64,000 nt of DNA from the NCBI GenBank assembly GCA_026713545.1, contig JAPOOG010000064.1, positions 1-64,000 on the forward strand. Reading direction: 5' to 3'. A program made the position numbers and the translations under genes. This document shows positions 1 to 9,261 of the stretch, piece after piece. Within the stretch, counting starts at the first letter, position 1. Every line of letters begins with the position of its first letter. The notes beneath the pieces are model-generated. The model was not told the origin of the DNA. It did no database searches and saw only the letters and a list, made by a program, of their open reading frames with translations. This stretch comes from Bryobacterales bacterium. GTDB lineage: Bacteria > Acidobacteriota > Terriglobia > Bryobacterales > UBA6623.

Positions 1-1
1 C

Positions 2-142
2 GAGATGGTGATGCCCGGCGACAACGTGCAGATGGAAGTGGAGTTGATCTCGCCGGTCGCCATGGAGAAGGGACTGCGCTTTGCCATCCGCGAAGGCTCC
101 CGCACCATCGGCGCCGGTACCGTCTCCGATATCGTCGAGTAG
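2..142 (+). CDS. tuf: Elongation factor Tu, C-terminal end (partial)
   Basis: Only the last 46 codons lie in the window; the gene begins outside it. The reading frame gives the end of EF-Tu domain 3, including the [14 protein letters not shown] stretch and the [12 protein letters not shown] motif that is close to invariant in bacterial EF-Tu, ending in DIVE. EF-Tu carries aminoacyl-tRNA to the ribosomal A site as a GTP complex. rpsJ starts 5 nt after its stop codon, the usual tuf-S10 order, so it is probably co-transcribed with the S10 operon. Whether there is a second tuf copy cannot be seen here. Confidence 0.95.
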   Translation, partial: EMVMPGDNVQMEVELISPVAMEKGLRFAIREGSRTIGAGTVSDIVE

Positions 143-147
143 GTTTC

Positions 148-465
148 ATGCCCAAAGAACGCATCCGCATCCGCCTGAAGGCCTACGACCATCGCATCCT
201 CGATCAGTCTACGGGCGAGATCGTAGATACGGCCAAGAGGACGGGCGCATCGGTCGCGGGACCGATTCCGCTGCCGACCGTGAAGAACAAGTACACGGTG
301 CTCCGCTCGCCGCATACGGACAAGCGTTCGCGAGAACAGTTTGAAGTGCGCACCCACAAGAGGTTGCTGGACATTCTCGAGCCGACGCAGGAAACGGTGG
401 ATGCGCTGATGCGGCTGGATCTGCCCGCGGGCGTCGACGTCGAGATCAAAGCTTTCGGCGGCTGA
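148..465 (+). CDS. rpsJ: Ribosomal protein uS10
   Basis: A 105-residue protein of normal S10 length. It opens with [14 protein letters not shown] and contains the family core GPIPLPT and the THKRLLDI segment. S10 is part of the 30S head and, as NusE, also joins antitermination complexes with NusB. It is the first gene of the classic S10 operon and follows tuf by 5 nt. The ATG at 148 is the only start that gives the conserved N-terminus. Nothing unusual is seen. Confidence 0.97.
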   Translation: MPKERIRIRLKAYDHRILDQSTGEIVDTAKRTGASVAGPIPLPTVKNKYTVLRSPHTDKRSREQFEVRTHKRLLDILEPTQETVDALMRLDLPAGVDVEIKAFGG

Positions 466-499
466 GGGTTTATGGATCGAACCAGGCAGGGATAGCAAC

Positions 500-1135
500 A
501 TGGCGCCAGGAATTCTAGGAAAGAAAATCGGGATGACGCAGGTCTTCCGCGACGACGGCCGGGTCGTTCCCGTGACTGCCTTGCAGGCAGGTCCGTGCGT
601 CGTCGTCAGCCGCAAAACATCGGAGAAAGACGGCTACGAGGCATTGCAGGTCGGCCTTGTGGAATTCATCAGCGAGAATCGCGTGAACCTGCCGATGCGC
701 GGCCATTTCGCCAAGTCGAATGTGGCGCCTTGCCGCTTCCTTCGCGAGCTGCTTCTGGAAGGAAGCGAGCAGGAGGAATGGAAAACCGGCGATCGTATTC
801 TGGCGGGGGACTTCAGCGTTGCCGAGCGCGTCGACGTGATCGGCACCAGCAAGGGCCGCGGTTTTGCGGGGACGATCAAGCGGCACAACTTCCGCCGCGG
901 CCCCGAATCGCACGGTTCGATGTCACACCGCGCACCGGGCTCGATCGGTCAGAGCTCGTATCCCTCCCGCGTCATCAAGGGATTACGGATGCCGGGGCAG
1001 ATGGGGAAGCAACGGGTGACCGTGAAGAACCTGGAGATTATCGAGGTGCAGGCCGACGAGAACGTTCTTCTTGTCAAGGGCGCTGTGCCGGGGCCGAACG
1101 GCGGCTACATCATCGTGCGCCGGATTGCGAACTGA
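500..1135 (+). CDS. rplC: Ribosomal protein uL3
   Basis: A 211-residue L3. It begins [13 protein letters not shown], the family N-terminal signature, and has the central loop [19 protein letters not shown] and the GRMPGQMG-like segment (here [16 protein letters not shown]). L3 binds 23S rRNA near the peptidyl transferase centre and starts 50S assembly. The 34-nt gap after rpsJ contains a GCAGGGA ribosome-binding site just before the ATG. It is followed by rplD after 4 nt, so it lies in the S10 operon. Confidence 0.97.
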   Translation: MAPGILGKKIGMTQVFRDDGRVVPVTALQAGPCVVVSRKTSEKDGYEALQVGLVEFISENRVNLPMRGHFAKSNVAPCRFLRELLLEGSEQEEWKTGDRILAGDFSVAERVDVIGTSKGRGFAGTIKRHNFRRGPESHGSMSHRAPGSIGQSSYPSRVIKGLRMPGQMGKQRVTVKNLEIIEVQADENVLLVKGAVPGPNGGYIIVRRIAN

Positions 1136-1139
1136 CACC

Positions 1140-1766
1140 ATGCCGACAGTCGACGTCATCGATCTCGAGAACAACAAGGTCGGCTCCGTGGAGCTGAGCG
1201 ACCAGGTGTTCGGGGCGCAGGTGAATGAAGCGCTGTTGTATCAGGCGGTGCATCACTATCAGGCCTCGCGCCGCGCCGGTACGCACAACACCAAGACCAG
1301 AGCCGAGGTGTCGGGTTCGGGCCGCAAGCCCTGGCGGCAAAAAGGGACAAGCCGCGCGCGCGTCGGATCGATTCGCACTCCGCTGTGGCGGTCCGGCGGC
1401 ATCACGCACGGCCCGAAGCCGCGCGATTACAGTTATCACCTTCCGAAAAAGATGCTGTTGGGTGCGTTGCGGGCGGCGCTCAGCGCGCGCCTGCAGGAAG
1501 GGGCGGTCAAGGTCGTCAAGGAATTCGAGCTCTCCACGCATAAGACCAGGGACTTCCATGAAGTGCTCGACCGGCTTGATCTGGACTCTACGGTTCTCAT
1601 CGTTGACAATTCCGGCAACCCGAACCTCGCGCTCTCCAGCCGCAACATTCCCCATGTGACGCTGATGGAATCGCGCGAGGTCCATCCGTTCCATTTGCTG
1701 GGACATAAGAGCGTGGTCTTCACCGAGTCGACGATCAAGCATTGCAGCGAGGTGTTGGCCTCATGA
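1140..1766 (+). CDS. rplD: Ribosomal protein uL4
   Basis: A 208-residue L4 starting at MPTVDVIDLENNKVG. An upstream in-frame extension from 1071 overlaps rplC and has no family similarity, so the ATG at 1140 was chosen. The long internal loop that lines the exit tunnel is present (TKTRAEVSGSGRKPWRQKG, then the GSIRTPLWRSGG segment). In many bacteria L4 represses the S10 operon, but the promoter and leader of this operon lie outside the window, so that cannot be judged. Its stop overlaps the rplW start in an ATGA, indicating translational coupling. Confidence 0.96.
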   Translation: MPTVDVIDLENNKVGSVELSDQVFGAQVNEALLYQAVHHYQASRRAGTHNTKTRAEVSGSGRKPWRQKGTSRARVGSIRTPLWRSGGITHGPKPRDYSYHLPKKMLLGALRAALSARLQEGAVKVVKEFELSTHKTRDFHEVLDRLDLDSTVLIVDNSGNPNLALSSRNIPHVTLMESREVHPFHLLGHKSVVFTESTIKHCSEVLAS

Positions 1767-2050
1767 GCCCGTTCGAAGCGATCCGCAGTCCGATGATCAC
1801 GGAAAAGTCGGAGACGCGCAGGGCGCTCGAGCAGACGCTCTGTTTTCGCGTGCATCCGAAGGCCACCAAGACGGACATCAAGAACGCCGTTGAGCAGGTC
1901 TTCAAGGTGAAAGTGGCCGGTGTGCGGACGGCCAACTACCTCGGCAAGGTGAAGCGGCGGGGGCAATCATCCGGCCGCCGGTCGAGCTGGAAGAAAGCGT
2001 ACGTGAAGCTGAAAGAAGGCGAAAAGATGGTGGAGTACGCGCAGATCTAG
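1763..2050 (+). CDS. rplW: Ribosomal protein uL23
   Basis: A 95-residue L23 beginning MSPFEAIRSPMITEKS. An in-frame ATG at 1742 would add seven residues inside rplD; the ATGA overlap at 1763 fits both the family N-terminus and translational coupling. It has the family motifs ITEKS, the VNKTDIK-like segment (HPKATKTDIKNAVE) and the basic loop GQSSGRRSSWKKAYV. L23 sits at the polypeptide exit and is a docking point for trigger factor and SRP. Confidence 0.95.
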   Translation: MSPFEAIRSPMITEKSETRRALEQTLCFRVHPKATKTDIKNAVEQVFKVKVAGVRTANYLGKVKRRGQSSGRRSSWKKAYVKLKEGEKMVEYAQI

Positions 2051-2091
2051 TGCGCTGCTGACCCTCGGAGAGGACCAGGGCCCAGTCAACC

Positions 2092-2928
2092 ATGCCGATC
2101 AAGACCTATAGACCGACGACGAGTACGAGACGCTTCCAGACGACGCTGGTGCGTGACCAGATCACGCGCGATCGTCCCGAGAAGTCGCTGGTCGAGGGAA
2201 AATCGAACAGCGGCGGCCGCAACAACAAGGGACGAGTCTGCTTCTGGAGTCGGGGTGGGGGTCACAAGCGGAAGTACCGGATTATCGACTTCAAGCGGGA
2301 CAAGCACGGAATTCCGGCTGTCGCCGCCGCCATCGAGTACGATCCGAACCGCTCGGCGAACGTGGTGCTGTTGCACTACAGCGACGGCGAGAAGAGATAC
2401 ATCCTTCAGCCGACCGGCCTGAAAGTCGGAATGACGATCATGTCCGGGCCCGACGCCGATATTCTCGTGGGCAACGCGCTGCCGCTCAAGAACATCCCGC
2501 CGGGCACGCTGGTCCACAACGTGGAGTTGCGGCCGGGCAAGGGCGGGCAGATGGCGCGTGCGGCCGGCACGGAAATCCGGCTGATTTCGAAAGAGAGCGG
2601 CTACGCGCTGCTGAAGCTGCCTTCGGGGGAAACCCGGAGGGTGCCGGCGGAATGCATTGCGACGGTCGGGGCGGTCGGCAATGCGGACCACGGCAACGTC
2701 TCGTACGGCAAGGCCGGGAAGTCGCGCTGGTACGGCCGGCGCCCCGTGAACCGAGGCGTGACCATGAATCCGGTCGATCACCCGCACGGAGGTGGAGAGG
2801 GCCGTTCATCCGGCGGACGGCATCCGGTGACTCCTTGGGGCAAGCCGACGCGCGGGTTCAAGACGCGTACGAACAAGCGTAGCGACAAGTATATTCTCGT
2901 GCGCCGCGGACAGAAGAAACGATCGTAA
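2092..2928 (+). CDS. rplB: Ribosomal protein uL2
   Basis: A 278-residue L2 of standard length. It shows the N-terminal [12 protein letters not shown], the GRNNKGRV segment, and the C-terminal [18 protein letters not shown] motif ([19 protein letters not shown]) with the essential histidine loop. L2 is needed for subunit joining and for the peptidyl transferase centre. It lies 41 nt after rplW in the S10 operon. Length, start and motifs are all ordinary. Confidence 0.97.
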   Translation: MPIKTYRPTTSTRRFQTTLVRDQITRDRPEKSLVEGKSNSGGRNNKGRVCFWSRGGGHKRKYRIIDFKRDKHGIPAVAAAIEYDPNRSANVVLLHYSDGEKRYILQPTGLKVGMTIMSGPDADILVGNALPLKNIPPGTLVHNVELRPGKGGQMARAAGTEIRLISKESGYALLKLPSGETRRVPAECIATVGAVGNADHGNVSYGKAGKSRWYGRRPVNRGVTMNPVDHPHGGGEGRSSGGRHPVTPWGKPTRGFKTRTNKRSDKYILVRRGQKKRS

Positions 2929-2947
2929 GTAGCGGAGAGTTCAGACC

Positions 2948-3229
2948 ATGGGTCGATCGCTTAAAAAAGGGCCGTTCTACGATGAGCACCTCAATCGCAA
3001 GATCGAGGCGTTGGGCGTCGGCGGCGCCAAGAAGGTCGGCAAGACCTGGTCGCGCCGCTCGACGATTCTGCCGGAGTGGGTGAGTCATACGATCGCGGTG
3101 CACAACGGGCGTAAGTTCATACCGGTGTTCATCACCGAGAACATGGTCGGACACAAGCTCGGTGAATTTGCTCCGACGCGGACGTTTCGCGGTCATGCCG
3201 GCGATAAGGGCGCCAAGAGTGGCAGATAG
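2948..3229 (+). CDS. rpsS: Ribosomal protein uS19
   Basis: A 93-residue S19. It begins [15 protein letters not shown] and carries the diagnostic block from the central beta strand to the C-terminus ([19 protein letters not shown], then [15 protein letters not shown]). S19 forms a dimer with S13 in the 30S head. A GGAGAG ribosome-binding site lies just upstream. It is followed by rplV after an 18-nt gap. Confidence 0.97.
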   Translation: MGRSLKKGPFYDEHLNRKIEALGVGGAKKVGKTWSRRSTILPEWVSHTIAVHNGRKFIPVFITENMVGHKLGEFAPTRTFRGHAGDKGAKSGR

Positions 3230-3247
3230 TAGAACGGGAACGTGAGC

Positions 3248-3613
3248 ATGCAGGCGACGGCGAAGATGAACTACGCGCGGGTTTCACCGCAGAAGGCGCG
3301 CCTCGTCGTGGACCAGATCCGCGGTCGGAGTGTCGGTGAGGCGCTGACGATCCTGAGGATGACCAACAAGAGGGTCGCGCCGCAAATCGAAAAAGTGCTG
3401 CGCTCCGCGATGGCGAATGCCGAGAACAACAACGAAGCCGATGTCGACGAGTTGTTCGTCAAGGAAGCGTATGTCAACGAAGGTCCGCGGCTGAAGCGCT
3501 TGCGGCCGGCCCCGATGGGACGGGCTCACCGTTATGTGCACCGCCTTTCGCATATCATTCTGGTCGTCTCCGACGGGCAGGAGGAAGAGGTCGAGGAGCC
3601 GCAGGAAGAGTAG
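3248..3613 (+). CDS. rplV: Ribosomal protein uL22
   Basis: A 121-residue L22 starting MQATAKMNYARVSPQKARLV. A GTG two codons upstream (3242) is possible, but the ATG at 3248 sits better behind GGGAA and matches the family start. The segment MGRAHRYVHRLSHI is the conserved hairpin that reaches into the exit tunnel. The C-terminus has an acidic tail, EEEVEEPQEE, which most L22 proteins lack. It is co-directional with rpsC 26 nt downstream. Confidence 0.94.
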   Translation: MQATAKMNYARVSPQKARLVVDQIRGRSVGEALTILRMTNKRVAPQIEKVLRSAMANAENNNEADVDELFVKEAYVNEGPRLKRLRPAPMGRAHRYVHRLSHIILVVSDGQEEEVEEPQEE

Positions 3614-3639
3614 CTCCCGGTAAGTAGAGCAGACACGCT

Positions 3640-4581
3640 ATGGGCCAAAAAGTACATCCTTACGGGTTCCGGTTGGGCTATACCAAGACCTGGAATTCCC
3701 GCTGGTTTGCCAAGCAGGGCTATGTCGATCTCCTCAAGGAGGATCTGCGTCTCAAGACCACGCTGCGAACGCGCTTGAAGGCGGCCGGCATCAGTTCGGT
3801 CGAGATCGACCGGCCCGGCAACAAATTGCGGATCACGATCCGGACGGCGCGCCCGGGCATCGTCATCGGACGGCGCGGCTCGGGAATCGAAAAACTCAAG
3901 TCAGAAATCCAGGAACGGACGCAGCGCGAAGTCTACATCGACATCCAGGAAGTGCACCGCCCGGAGGTGGACGCCCAATTGGTGTCGGAGTCGGTCGCCC
4001 TGCAGATCGAGAAACGCGTTGCGTTTCGGCGGGCGATGCGCAAAGCCGTCGACTCGGCGCTGCGATTCGGCTGCAGGGGGATCAAGATCTGGGTGGCGGG
4101 CCGTCTGAACGGTCACGAAATCGCACGGACCGAATGGTATCTGCAAGGGCGGTTGCCTCTGCAGACGTTGCGGGCCGACATCGATTACGGCTTCAGTGAA
4201 GCGCACACGACGTACGGGGTCATCGGCGTCAAGTGTTGGATGTACCGCGGCGAGATTATCGACACTCGGGCGCAGTCGCTGGCCGCCGGCGGCATGAAGG
4301 GCGAACTCGAGCCGGCCCGGCGCCGCGAAGCGCGCTCCGCCGCCGAGCGCGAGCGTGAGAGGATTCGCGCTTCGCGCACGGTCGATCGCACCCAGCAGGA
4401 AGCCGTGCCCGCTCCGCCACCGCCGCCGCCTGTTCCCGTGGAAGGCGCGACGGCTCCCGTCAAGCCGCCCTTGATTGGTGATCTCGCTGCCGAAGAGCCG
4501 GCAAAAGAAGCCGCCACGGAAGCCGCGGCCACCGAAGCCGGCCCCGAACCGGATGCGGAGGACAAGCTTTCAGAAACCTGA
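3640..4581 (+). CDS. rpsC: Ribosomal protein uS3 with long C-terminal tail
   Basis: At 313 residues this S3 is far longer than the usual 210-240. Residues 1 to about 215 are normal: [13 protein letters not shown], the KH-domain core [15 protein letters not shown], and the C-terminal domain with [14 protein letters not shown]. From about residue 225 it continues as a charged, then Pro- and Ala-rich tail (a run of seven prolines near 266, then Ala/Glu repeats). Tails of this kind are probably disordered and solvent-exposed. The frame stays open without change in codon style, so I see no frameshift. S3 lines the mRNA entry tunnel. Confidence 0.95.
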   Translation: MGQKVHPYGFRLGYTKTWNSRWFAKQGYVDLLKEDLRLKTTLRTRLKAAGISSVEIDRPGNKLRITIRTARPGIVIGRRGSGIEKLKSEIQERTQREVYIDIQEVHRPEVDAQLVSESVALQIEKRVAFRRAMRKAVDSALRFGCRGIKIWVAGRLNGHEIARTEWYLQGRLPLQTLRADIDYGFSEAHTTYGVIGVKCWMYRGEIIDTRAQSLAAGGMKGELEPARRREARSAAERERERIRASRTVDRTQQEAVPAPPPPPPVPVEGATAPVKPPLIGDLAAEEPAKEAATEAAATEAGPEPDAEDKLSET

Positions 4582-4614
4582 TTGCCCCCGTAGCCGGATA
4601 AGAGGATAAACGCC

Positions 4615-5037
4615 ATGTTGATGCCAAAGAAAGTGAAGCACCGCAAGGTCCAGCGCGGCAAGCGCCGCGGCAAGGCTTGGCGCGGCTCGTCGCTTTCCTT
4701 CGGCGACTACGGCCTCAAAGTGGAAAAGGCGGGCTGGATCACGGACCGGCAGATCGAAGCGGCGCGTGTTGCCATGATGCGGCACATCAAGCGCGGCGGC
4801 AAGTTGTGGATTCGGATTTTTCCGGACAAGCCCATCACGAAGAAACCCGCCGAAACCCGAATGGGCAAAGGCAAAGGCGCGCCGGAGCAGTGGGTAGCGG
4901 TGGTTCGGCCGGGGCGGGTGCTGTTCGAAATGGAAGGGGTGCCGGAGGACTTGGCGCATCGCGCGATGCAGCTCGCTTCCCAGAAGCTGCCGCTGCCGAC
5001 CCGCTTCGTGAGCCGTAGTTCGGGAGCGTTGGTATGA
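4615..5037 (+). CDS. rplP: Ribosomal protein uL16
   Basis: A 140-residue L16 of standard length. It starts [16 protein letters not shown] and has the family core [19 protein letters not shown] and the TRMGKGKG motif (here [16 protein letters not shown]). L16 contacts A-site tRNA and organises the 50S tRNA-binding sites. The ATG at 4615 is preferred over the second ATG at 4621 because L16 proteins conserve MLMP. The stop codon overlaps the rpmC start (ATGA), as usual for L16-L29. Confidence 0.97.
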   Translation: MLMPKKVKHRKVQRGKRRGKAWRGSSLSFGDYGLKVEKAGWITDRQIEAARVAMMRHIKRGGKLWIRIFPDKPITKKPAETRMGKGKGAPEQWVAVVRPGRVLFEMEGVPEDLAHRAMQLASQKLPLPTRFVSRSSGALV

Positions 5038-5240
5038 GGGCGGAAGAGATCCGCGAGCTGGACCTCGACGAGTTGGCCGCGAAAGAGAACGAGATGCGCG
5101 AACAAATGTTCCGACTGCGCTTTCAGTTGGGTATGGGGCAGACCGACGGACTCAAGAAGTACCGCGCCCTCCGCAAGGACTTGGCGCGGCTGCTGACCGT
5201 TCGTCAGGAGAAGGCCCTCGCGGCCGAGCAAGGAACCTAG
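5034..5240 (+). CDS. rpmC: Ribosomal protein uL29
   Basis: A 68-residue L29. It begins [14 protein letters not shown], typical of the two-helix hairpin, and has the conserved LRFQLGMGQ turn and the [11 protein letters not shown] second helix. L29 lies next to L23 at the exit tunnel. Its start overlaps the rplP stop by 4 nt and its stop is 2 nt before rpsQ. Confidence 0.96.
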   Translation: MRAEEIRELDLDELAAKENEMREQMFRLRFQLGMGQTDGLKKYRALRKDLARLLTVRQEKALAAEQGT

Positions 5241-5242
5241 CC

Positions 5243-5512
5243 ATGGCGGAATCGACGGAAACCAAGGGACCCAAGAACCAGCAGATCGGTATTGTTGTCC
5301 AGTCCAGGATGCCCAAGACGGCCGTCGTTGAGGTCAGTCGGCGGGTTCCCCATCCGCTGTACCGGCGCGTCGTGACTCGCAAGAAGAAGTTCTACGCGCA
5401 CGACGAAAACGGCGAAGCACGGCCGGGGGATCGTGTCCGGATCGTGGAATCCCGCCCGCTCAGCAAGCTCAAGCGCTGGCGCTTGGAAGAAGTTCTTTGG
5501 AGGGCGGGCTAA
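5243..5512 (+). CDS. rpsQ: Ribosomal protein uS17
   Basis: An 89-residue S17. It has the family signature GIVVQSRMPKTAVVEV followed by the basic loop VTRKKKFYAHDENG and the C-terminal GDRVRIVESRPLSKLKRW. S17 binds the 5' domain of 16S rRNA early in assembly. The stop codon is followed after 33 nt by rplN. Confidence 0.96.
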   Translation: MAESTETKGPKNQQIGIVVQSRMPKTAVVEVSRRVPHPLYRRVVTRKKKFYAHDENGEARPGDRVRIVESRPLSKLKRWRLEEVLWRAG

Positions 5513-5545
5513 GCGGCTCGGTGCGCGGTCAAGGAGCAGATCGAC

Positions 5546-5914
5546 ATGATCGGCATGCAGACGAAATTGGAGGTCGCCGACAATTCCGGCGCGCGGCGGC
5601 TGCGCTGCATTGGCCCGCGTGGTGGTTCCACGGGCCCGAAGGCCGGCTTGGGCGATATCGTCATGGCCTCGGTGCAGGAAGCAGCTCCGGAGTCGAATGT
5701 GAAGAAAGGCTCGGTAGTCCGTGCGGTCGTCGTAAGAATGCGCAAGGAATCGCGCCGTAAGGATGGCACCTACATTCGCTTCGACACGAACGCGGCGGTG
5801 CTGGTGAATGAATTGGGGGAGCCGGTTGGGACGCGCGTTTTCGGGCCCGTGGCTCGCGAATTGCGTGAGAAGCGATTCATGAAGATTGTCTCGCTGGCGC
5901 CGGAAGTGTTGTAA
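5546..5914 (+). CDS. rplN: Ribosomal protein uL14
   Basis: A 122-residue L14, exactly the normal length. It begins [19 protein letters not shown], the family signature, and ends with the [23 protein letters not shown] block. L14 forms an intersubunit bridge with the 30S. A preceding AAGGAG ribosome-binding site (about 5530-5535) supports the ATG at 5546. Confidence 0.97.
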   Translation: MIGMQTKLEVADNSGARRLRCIGPRGGSTGPKAGLGDIVMASVQEAAPESNVKKGSVVRAVVVRMRKESRRKDGTYIRFDTNAAVLVNELGEPVGTRVFGPVARELREKRFMKIVSLAPEVL

Positions 5915-5943
5915 GGCGGAGATCAAGCTCGGAACAGACGAAT

Positions 5944-6291
5944 ATGCGAGGCGCACTTCAGGAACGGATCAAGACGAAGATCCGGAAGAACGACGTGGTC
6001 CAGGTGATCGCGGGAAAAGACAAGGGCAAGCAGGGCCGTGTCCTTCAAGTGGACCGGCGGCGAGGGCGAATTCTTGTCGAGGATGTGCAGAAGATCAAAG
6101 AGCACGTCAAGCCGAACCCGCAGCGGCAGATCAAGGGCGGAGTGGCGGAGCGAGAGTCGATGCTTCACATTTCGAACGTGATGATCATAACCGCTGATGG
6201 CAGGCCGACCCGGATCGCAACGCATGTCGACGACCACGGTGTCCGCATGCGGGTGGATGTGCGCGAGGGCGCTCCGTTGGAGAAGAAGTAA
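5944..6291 (+). CDS. rplX: Ribosomal protein uL24
   Basis: A 115-residue L24. After a short, non-conserved start (MRGALQERIKTKI) it shows the KOW motif (RKNDVVQVIAGKDKGKQGRV) and the NPQRQIKGGVAERE segment typical of the family. L24 is an early 50S assembly initiator. The start is a few residues longer than in many homologues; an internal ATG is not available, so the ATG at 5944 stands. Confidence 0.95.
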   Translation: MRGALQERIKTKIRKNDVVQVIAGKDKGKQGRVLQVDRRRGRILVEDVQKIKEHVKPNPQRQIKGGVAERESMLHISNVMIITADGRPTRIATHVDDHGVRMRVDVREGAPLEKK

Positions 6292-6294
6292 GAG

Positions 6295-6942
6295 ATGGCG
6301 AAAGCAAGGAAAGACCCTGCGCCGGCTCGGAAATCGAAAGGGTCGGACGGCGGTATGAAGGGCCGCGCGAAGGCCGAAGCCGGTCCGCAGCGCGAAATTC
6401 CGCCGCCGCGGCTCAAGCTTCACTACCGCGACCAGGTGGCCGCCGCCTTGCAGAAAGAGTTCGGCTATGCGAGCACGATGGCCGTTCCGCGGATCGCAAT
6501 GATCAAGATCAACATGGGCATGGGGGAAGCCACCCAGAACGTTCGTGTCCTTGATGCGGCTGTCGCCGAACTGGGTGCGATTGCCGGGCAAAGGCCGGTC
6601 ATCACCAGGGCTCGCAAGTCGATCGCTGCCTTCAAGGTGCGACAAGGTATGCCGATCGGTGTGGCCGTGACCTTGCGTGGTGACCGCATGTACGAGTTCC
6701 TGGACCGCTTGATCAGCATCGGGCTGCCGCGCGTGAGGGATTTCCGCGGCATATCGACCAAGGCGTTTGACGGCCGTGGCAATTACACGCTGGGGCTGAA
6801 GGAGCACGTAGTCTTCCCGGAAATCGACTATGCCAAGGTCAACAGCATGAAAGGCATGAACATTACGTTCGTGACGACGGCGAGGACAGATCCGGAATCG
6901 CTCTCGCTGTTGCGTCACATGGGCATGCCTTTCAGCAACTAA
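6295..6942 (+). CDS. rplE: Ribosomal protein uL5 with N-terminal extension
   Basis: At 215 residues it is about 35 longer than a typical 180-residue L5. The conserved protein starts near residue 38 ([10 protein letters not shown]) and contains the [25 protein letters not shown] and [12 protein letters not shown] motifs. The extra N-terminus is Lys/Ala/Pro-rich ([14 protein letters not shown]) and probably disordered. The ATG at 6295 follows rplX after 3 nt. An internal ATG at 6355 would remove about 20 residues, so the true start is not certain. L5 binds 5S rRNA. Confidence 0.93.
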   Translation: MAKARKDPAPARKSKGSDGGMKGRAKAEAGPQREIPPPRLKLHYRDQVAAALQKEFGYASTMAVPRIAMIKINMGMGEATQNVRVLDAAVAELGAIAGQRPVITRARKSIAAFKVRQGMPIGVAVTLRGDRMYEFLDRLISIGLPRVRDFRGISTKAFDGRGNYTLGLKEHVVFPEIDYAKVNSMKGMNITFVTTARTDPESLSLLRHMGMPFSN

Positions 6943-6963
6943 GGGGAAAACGAGGAAAACACA

Positions 6964-7149
6964 ATGGCGACCACGGCGAAAATTGCCAAGGATTTGAAGA
7001 AGCCCAAGTACGAAGGGCGCCGCCGCAATCGCTGTTGGCGTTGCGGACGCCCTCGCGGTTTCATCCGCAAGTTCGGACTTTGTCGTATCTGCTTCCGCGA
7101 GTTGGCGCTGCGCGGCGATCTGCCAGGCGTGGTGAAGAGCAGTTGGTGA
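6964..7149 (+). CDS. rpsZ: Ribosomal protein uS14, zinc-binding short form
   Basis: A 61-residue S14 of the short, zinc-binding (C+) type. The four ligands are visible as C24-W-R-C27 and C40-R-I-C43 in the block [20 protein letters not shown]. The longer zinc-free S14 (about 100 residues) is absent here. The gene lies between rplE and rpsH, the standard spc position. A GAGGAAAACACA stretch precedes the ATG. Confidence 0.97.
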   Translation: MATTAKIAKDLKKPKYEGRRRNRCWRCGRPRGFIRKFGLCRICFRELALRGDLPGVVKSSW

Positions 7150-7167
7150 AGTAGCAGGAGTGATTCG

Positions 7168-7563
7168 ATGCAGATAGATCCCGTATCCGACATGCTGACC
7201 CGCATCCGCAACGCGATGGTCGCACGCCACTCCAAGGTCGAGATCCCGGCGTCCAAACTCAAGATCGAGATCGTGCGGATCCTGAAAGAAGAAGGCTATA
7301 TCACTAACTACCGCATCGCCGAGGAAGGCAGCAAAACGACAATCAAGGCATATCTCAAGTACGGTTCCGATATGCGCCCCGTGATCAGCAGGATCGAGCG
7401 CGTGTCGAAACCGGGCCGGCGGGTCTTCGTCGGCTCGAAAAAAGTGCCGCGCGTTATCGGAGGCATGGGCGTCAATATCCTGAGCACCTCCGTCGGCGTG
7501 ATGACCGGAGCGCAGGCTCGAAAGAAGGGAGTAGGCGGAGAAATCGTCTGCAGCATCTATTAG
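7168..7563 (+). CDS. rpsH: Ribosomal protein uS8
   Basis: A 131-residue S8. It begins with PVSDMLTRIRNAMVARHSKVEIPASK and ends with the highly conserved ILSTSVGVMTGAQARKKGVGGEIVCSIY block, which binds the central domain of 16S rRNA. In enterobacteria S8 represses the spc operon by binding the L5 mRNA region; I did not identify such a site here. AGCAGGAG is the ribosome-binding site. Confidence 0.97.
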   Translation: MQIDPVSDMLTRIRNAMVARHSKVEIPASKLKIEIVRILKEEGYITNYRIAEEGSKTTIKAYLKYGSDMRPVISRIERVSKPGRRVFVGSKKVPRVIGGMGVNILSTSVGVMTGAQARKKGVGGEIVCSIY

Positions 7564-7569
7564 GCGCTT

Positions 7570-8112
7570 ATGTCGCGAGTAGGCCTCAAACCGATCAGCG
7601 TGCCCTCTGAGGCAAAGGTCGAAATCCACCCCGGACGGCTCGATGTCAAAGGTCCGAAGGGAGAGCTTTCCTGTCCCATCCCCGAGGGCATCGAGTTCGA
7701 CTTCTGCGATGGGGCGCTTACCGCCAAGCGCGGACGTGACTCTCACGCCGCTTTACACGGGCTGACGCGCAGCCTGGCGCAGAATGCCATTACAGGTGTC
7801 ACGGCGGGGTTTACCAAAAAACTGGAGATCGTCGGCATCGGATACCGCGCGCAGGTCGCCGGGCGTGTCGTGATTTTCAGCCTGGGCTACTCGCACTCGA
7901 TCGAGTTTCTGATGCCCGAGGGCATCGATATCAAGGTTGAAAACCAGACAAAGATAACCGTGACCGGTAGCGACCGGCAGTTGGTGGGCCAGACGGCGGC
8001 GAACATTCGCGCCCTGCGTCCGCCTGAACCGTACAAGAACAAAGGGATTCGCTACGAAGGAGAAGTCCTGCGGAAGAAGGAAGGAAAAGCCGGCGTGACG
8101 GCGTCCGCCTAG
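7570..8112 (+). CDS. rplF: Ribosomal protein uL6
   Basis: A 180-residue L6 with two duplicated domains. It begins [12 protein letters not shown] and contains VKGPKGELS and the C-terminal signature [34 protein letters not shown]6 sits near the GTPase-associated centre. It starts 6 nt after the rpsH stop and is followed by rplR after 12 nt. Confidence 0.97.
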   Translation: MSRVGLKPISVPSEAKVEIHPGRLDVKGPKGELSCPIPEGIEFDFCDGALTAKRGRDSHAALHGLTRSLAQNAITGVTAGFTKKLEIVGIGYRAQVAGRVVIFSLGYSHSIEFLMPEGIDIKVENQTKITVTGSDRQLVGQTAANIRALRPPEPYKNKGIRYEGEVLRKKEGKAGVTASA

Positions 8113-8124
8113 TGAGCATCAACG

Positions 8125-8487
8125 ATGTATAGTCCCAAACCTCGATCCCGGAGCCGCCTGCAGGTCCACAAGCGGATCCGCAAGAACCTGCGCGGCACGA
8201 TCGATCGGCCGCGCTTGGCGGTATTCCGCTCGCTCCGGCATATCTACACCCAGGTCATCGACGATTCGACGGGAAAGACTCTTGTGTCGGCAAGCTCGGT
8301 TGAGAGAGACGGACCGGTTCAAAAGGGCGGCACGGTCGACGCGGCGACCGTGATCGGCAAGCTGATTGCCGAGAGAGCCTCCAAGGCCGGCATCAAGCAG
8401 GTCGTTTTCGATCGTGGCGGACATCGTTTCCACGGACGGGTGAAGGCCCTCGCCGAAGCGGCTCGGGAAGCGGGGTTGGAATTCTAA
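8125..8487 (+). CDS. rplR: Ribosomal protein uL18
   Basis: A 120-residue L18. The N-terminus is basic ([20 protein letters not shown]), followed by the family core [20 protein letters not shown] and ending [26 protein letters not shown]. It binds 5S rRNA together with L5. The 51-nt gap before rpsE is one of the larger ones in this part of the cluster. Confidence 0.97.
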   Translation: MYSPKPRSRSRLQVHKRIRKNLRGTIDRPRLAVFRSLRHIYTQVIDDSTGKTLVSASSVERDGPVQKGGTVDAATVIGKLIAERASKAGIKQVVFDRGGHRFHGRVKALAEAAREAGLEF

Positions 8488-8538
8488 CGAGGCGGCGTCC
8501 CCGGACGTTCCCTCGGGAAAGCGTTTGCTGAGCATAAT

Positions 8539-9060
8539 ATGAAAGCTGAACTCACTCGACGGCGGCTTCTCGAAGCGGACACGCAAGAGTTGAATTTGAA
8601 GGACCAGGTTGTCTCGATCAATCGTGTCACCAAGGTGGTGAAGGGCGGCAAGAATCTCAGTTTCGCCGCGCTCGTCGTGGTCGGCGATCCGGAACAGCAT
8701 ATTGTCGGATTCGCCAAGGGCAAGGCAAAGGAAGTCCCTTCCGCGATTCGTAAGGCGATCGAGAAGGCCAAGAAGAACTTGGTGAAGGTGCATACGTTGG
8801 AGCATACGATTCCACATCAGGTCGTGGGACGGTTCGGCGCGGGTCAGGTCTTGTTGAAGCCCGCCCGCGAGGGCAAGGGCACTATCGCCGGCGGAGCGGT
8901 GAGGGCGGTGATGGAAGCGGCCGGGATCCAGAACGTGCTGACGAAATCGATCGGCACCAAGAATCCTCATAACGTGGTCAAGGCGACCTTCGCGGCGCTG
9001 CTGCAGTTGAGGGACGAGCAGGAAATGGCCGCCCTGCGTGGTTTGGACCTGAGTGCGTAG
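8539..9060 (+). CDS. rpsE: Ribosomal protein uS5
   Basis: A 173-residue S5. After a divergent first 15 residues it has the S5 core [19 protein letters not shown] and the [21 protein letters not shown] and [12 protein letters not shown] motifs. S5 helps maintain decoding accuracy and mRNA unwinding at the entry site. The ATG at 8539 is the only start giving the full N-terminal domain. Confidence 0.97.
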   Translation: MKAELTRRRLLEADTQELNLKDQVVSINRVTKVVKGGKNLSFAALVVVGDPEQHIVGFAKGKAKEVPSAIRKAIEKAKKNLVKVHTLEHTIPHQVVGRFGAGQVLLKPAREGKGTIAGGAVRAVMEAAGIQNVLTKSIGTKNPHNVVKATFAALLQLRDEQEMAALRGLDLSA

Positions 9061-9072
9061 CGAGAAGGAACC

Positions 9073-9261
9073 ATGTCGAAGGTGCTGAAGATTCGCTTGA
9101 TCCGGAGCCCGATCGCCATTCCGGGCAAGCTGAAGAAAGTGGTGAAGGGCTTGGGGCTGCGGCGCATCAATCAGACGGTCAAGCGTCCCGACGACGAAGC
9201 GACATGGGGTATGTTGCGCAAGATCCCGCACATGGTCGAGGTGACGAATGAATCTGAGTAG
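9073..9261 (+). CDS. rpmD: Ribosomal protein uL30
   Basis: A 62-residue L30 with the expected [19 protein letters not shown] start and the [10 protein letters not shown] segment. The GAAGGA ribosome-binding site lies 4-9 nt before the ATG. Its last 14 nt overlap the start of rplO in another frame, indicating translational coupling. Confidence 0.96.
   Translation: MSKVLKIRLIRSPIAIPGKLKKVVKGLGLRRINQTVKRPDDEATWGMLRKIPHMVEVTNESE

Noticed and set aside
5923..7746. 607-residue open frame on the minus strand across ribosomal genes
   Set aside because: It lies antisense to rplX, rplE, rpsZ and rpsH, which are certain, and has His/Arg/Asp-rich composition typical of shadow frames in GC-rich DNA.
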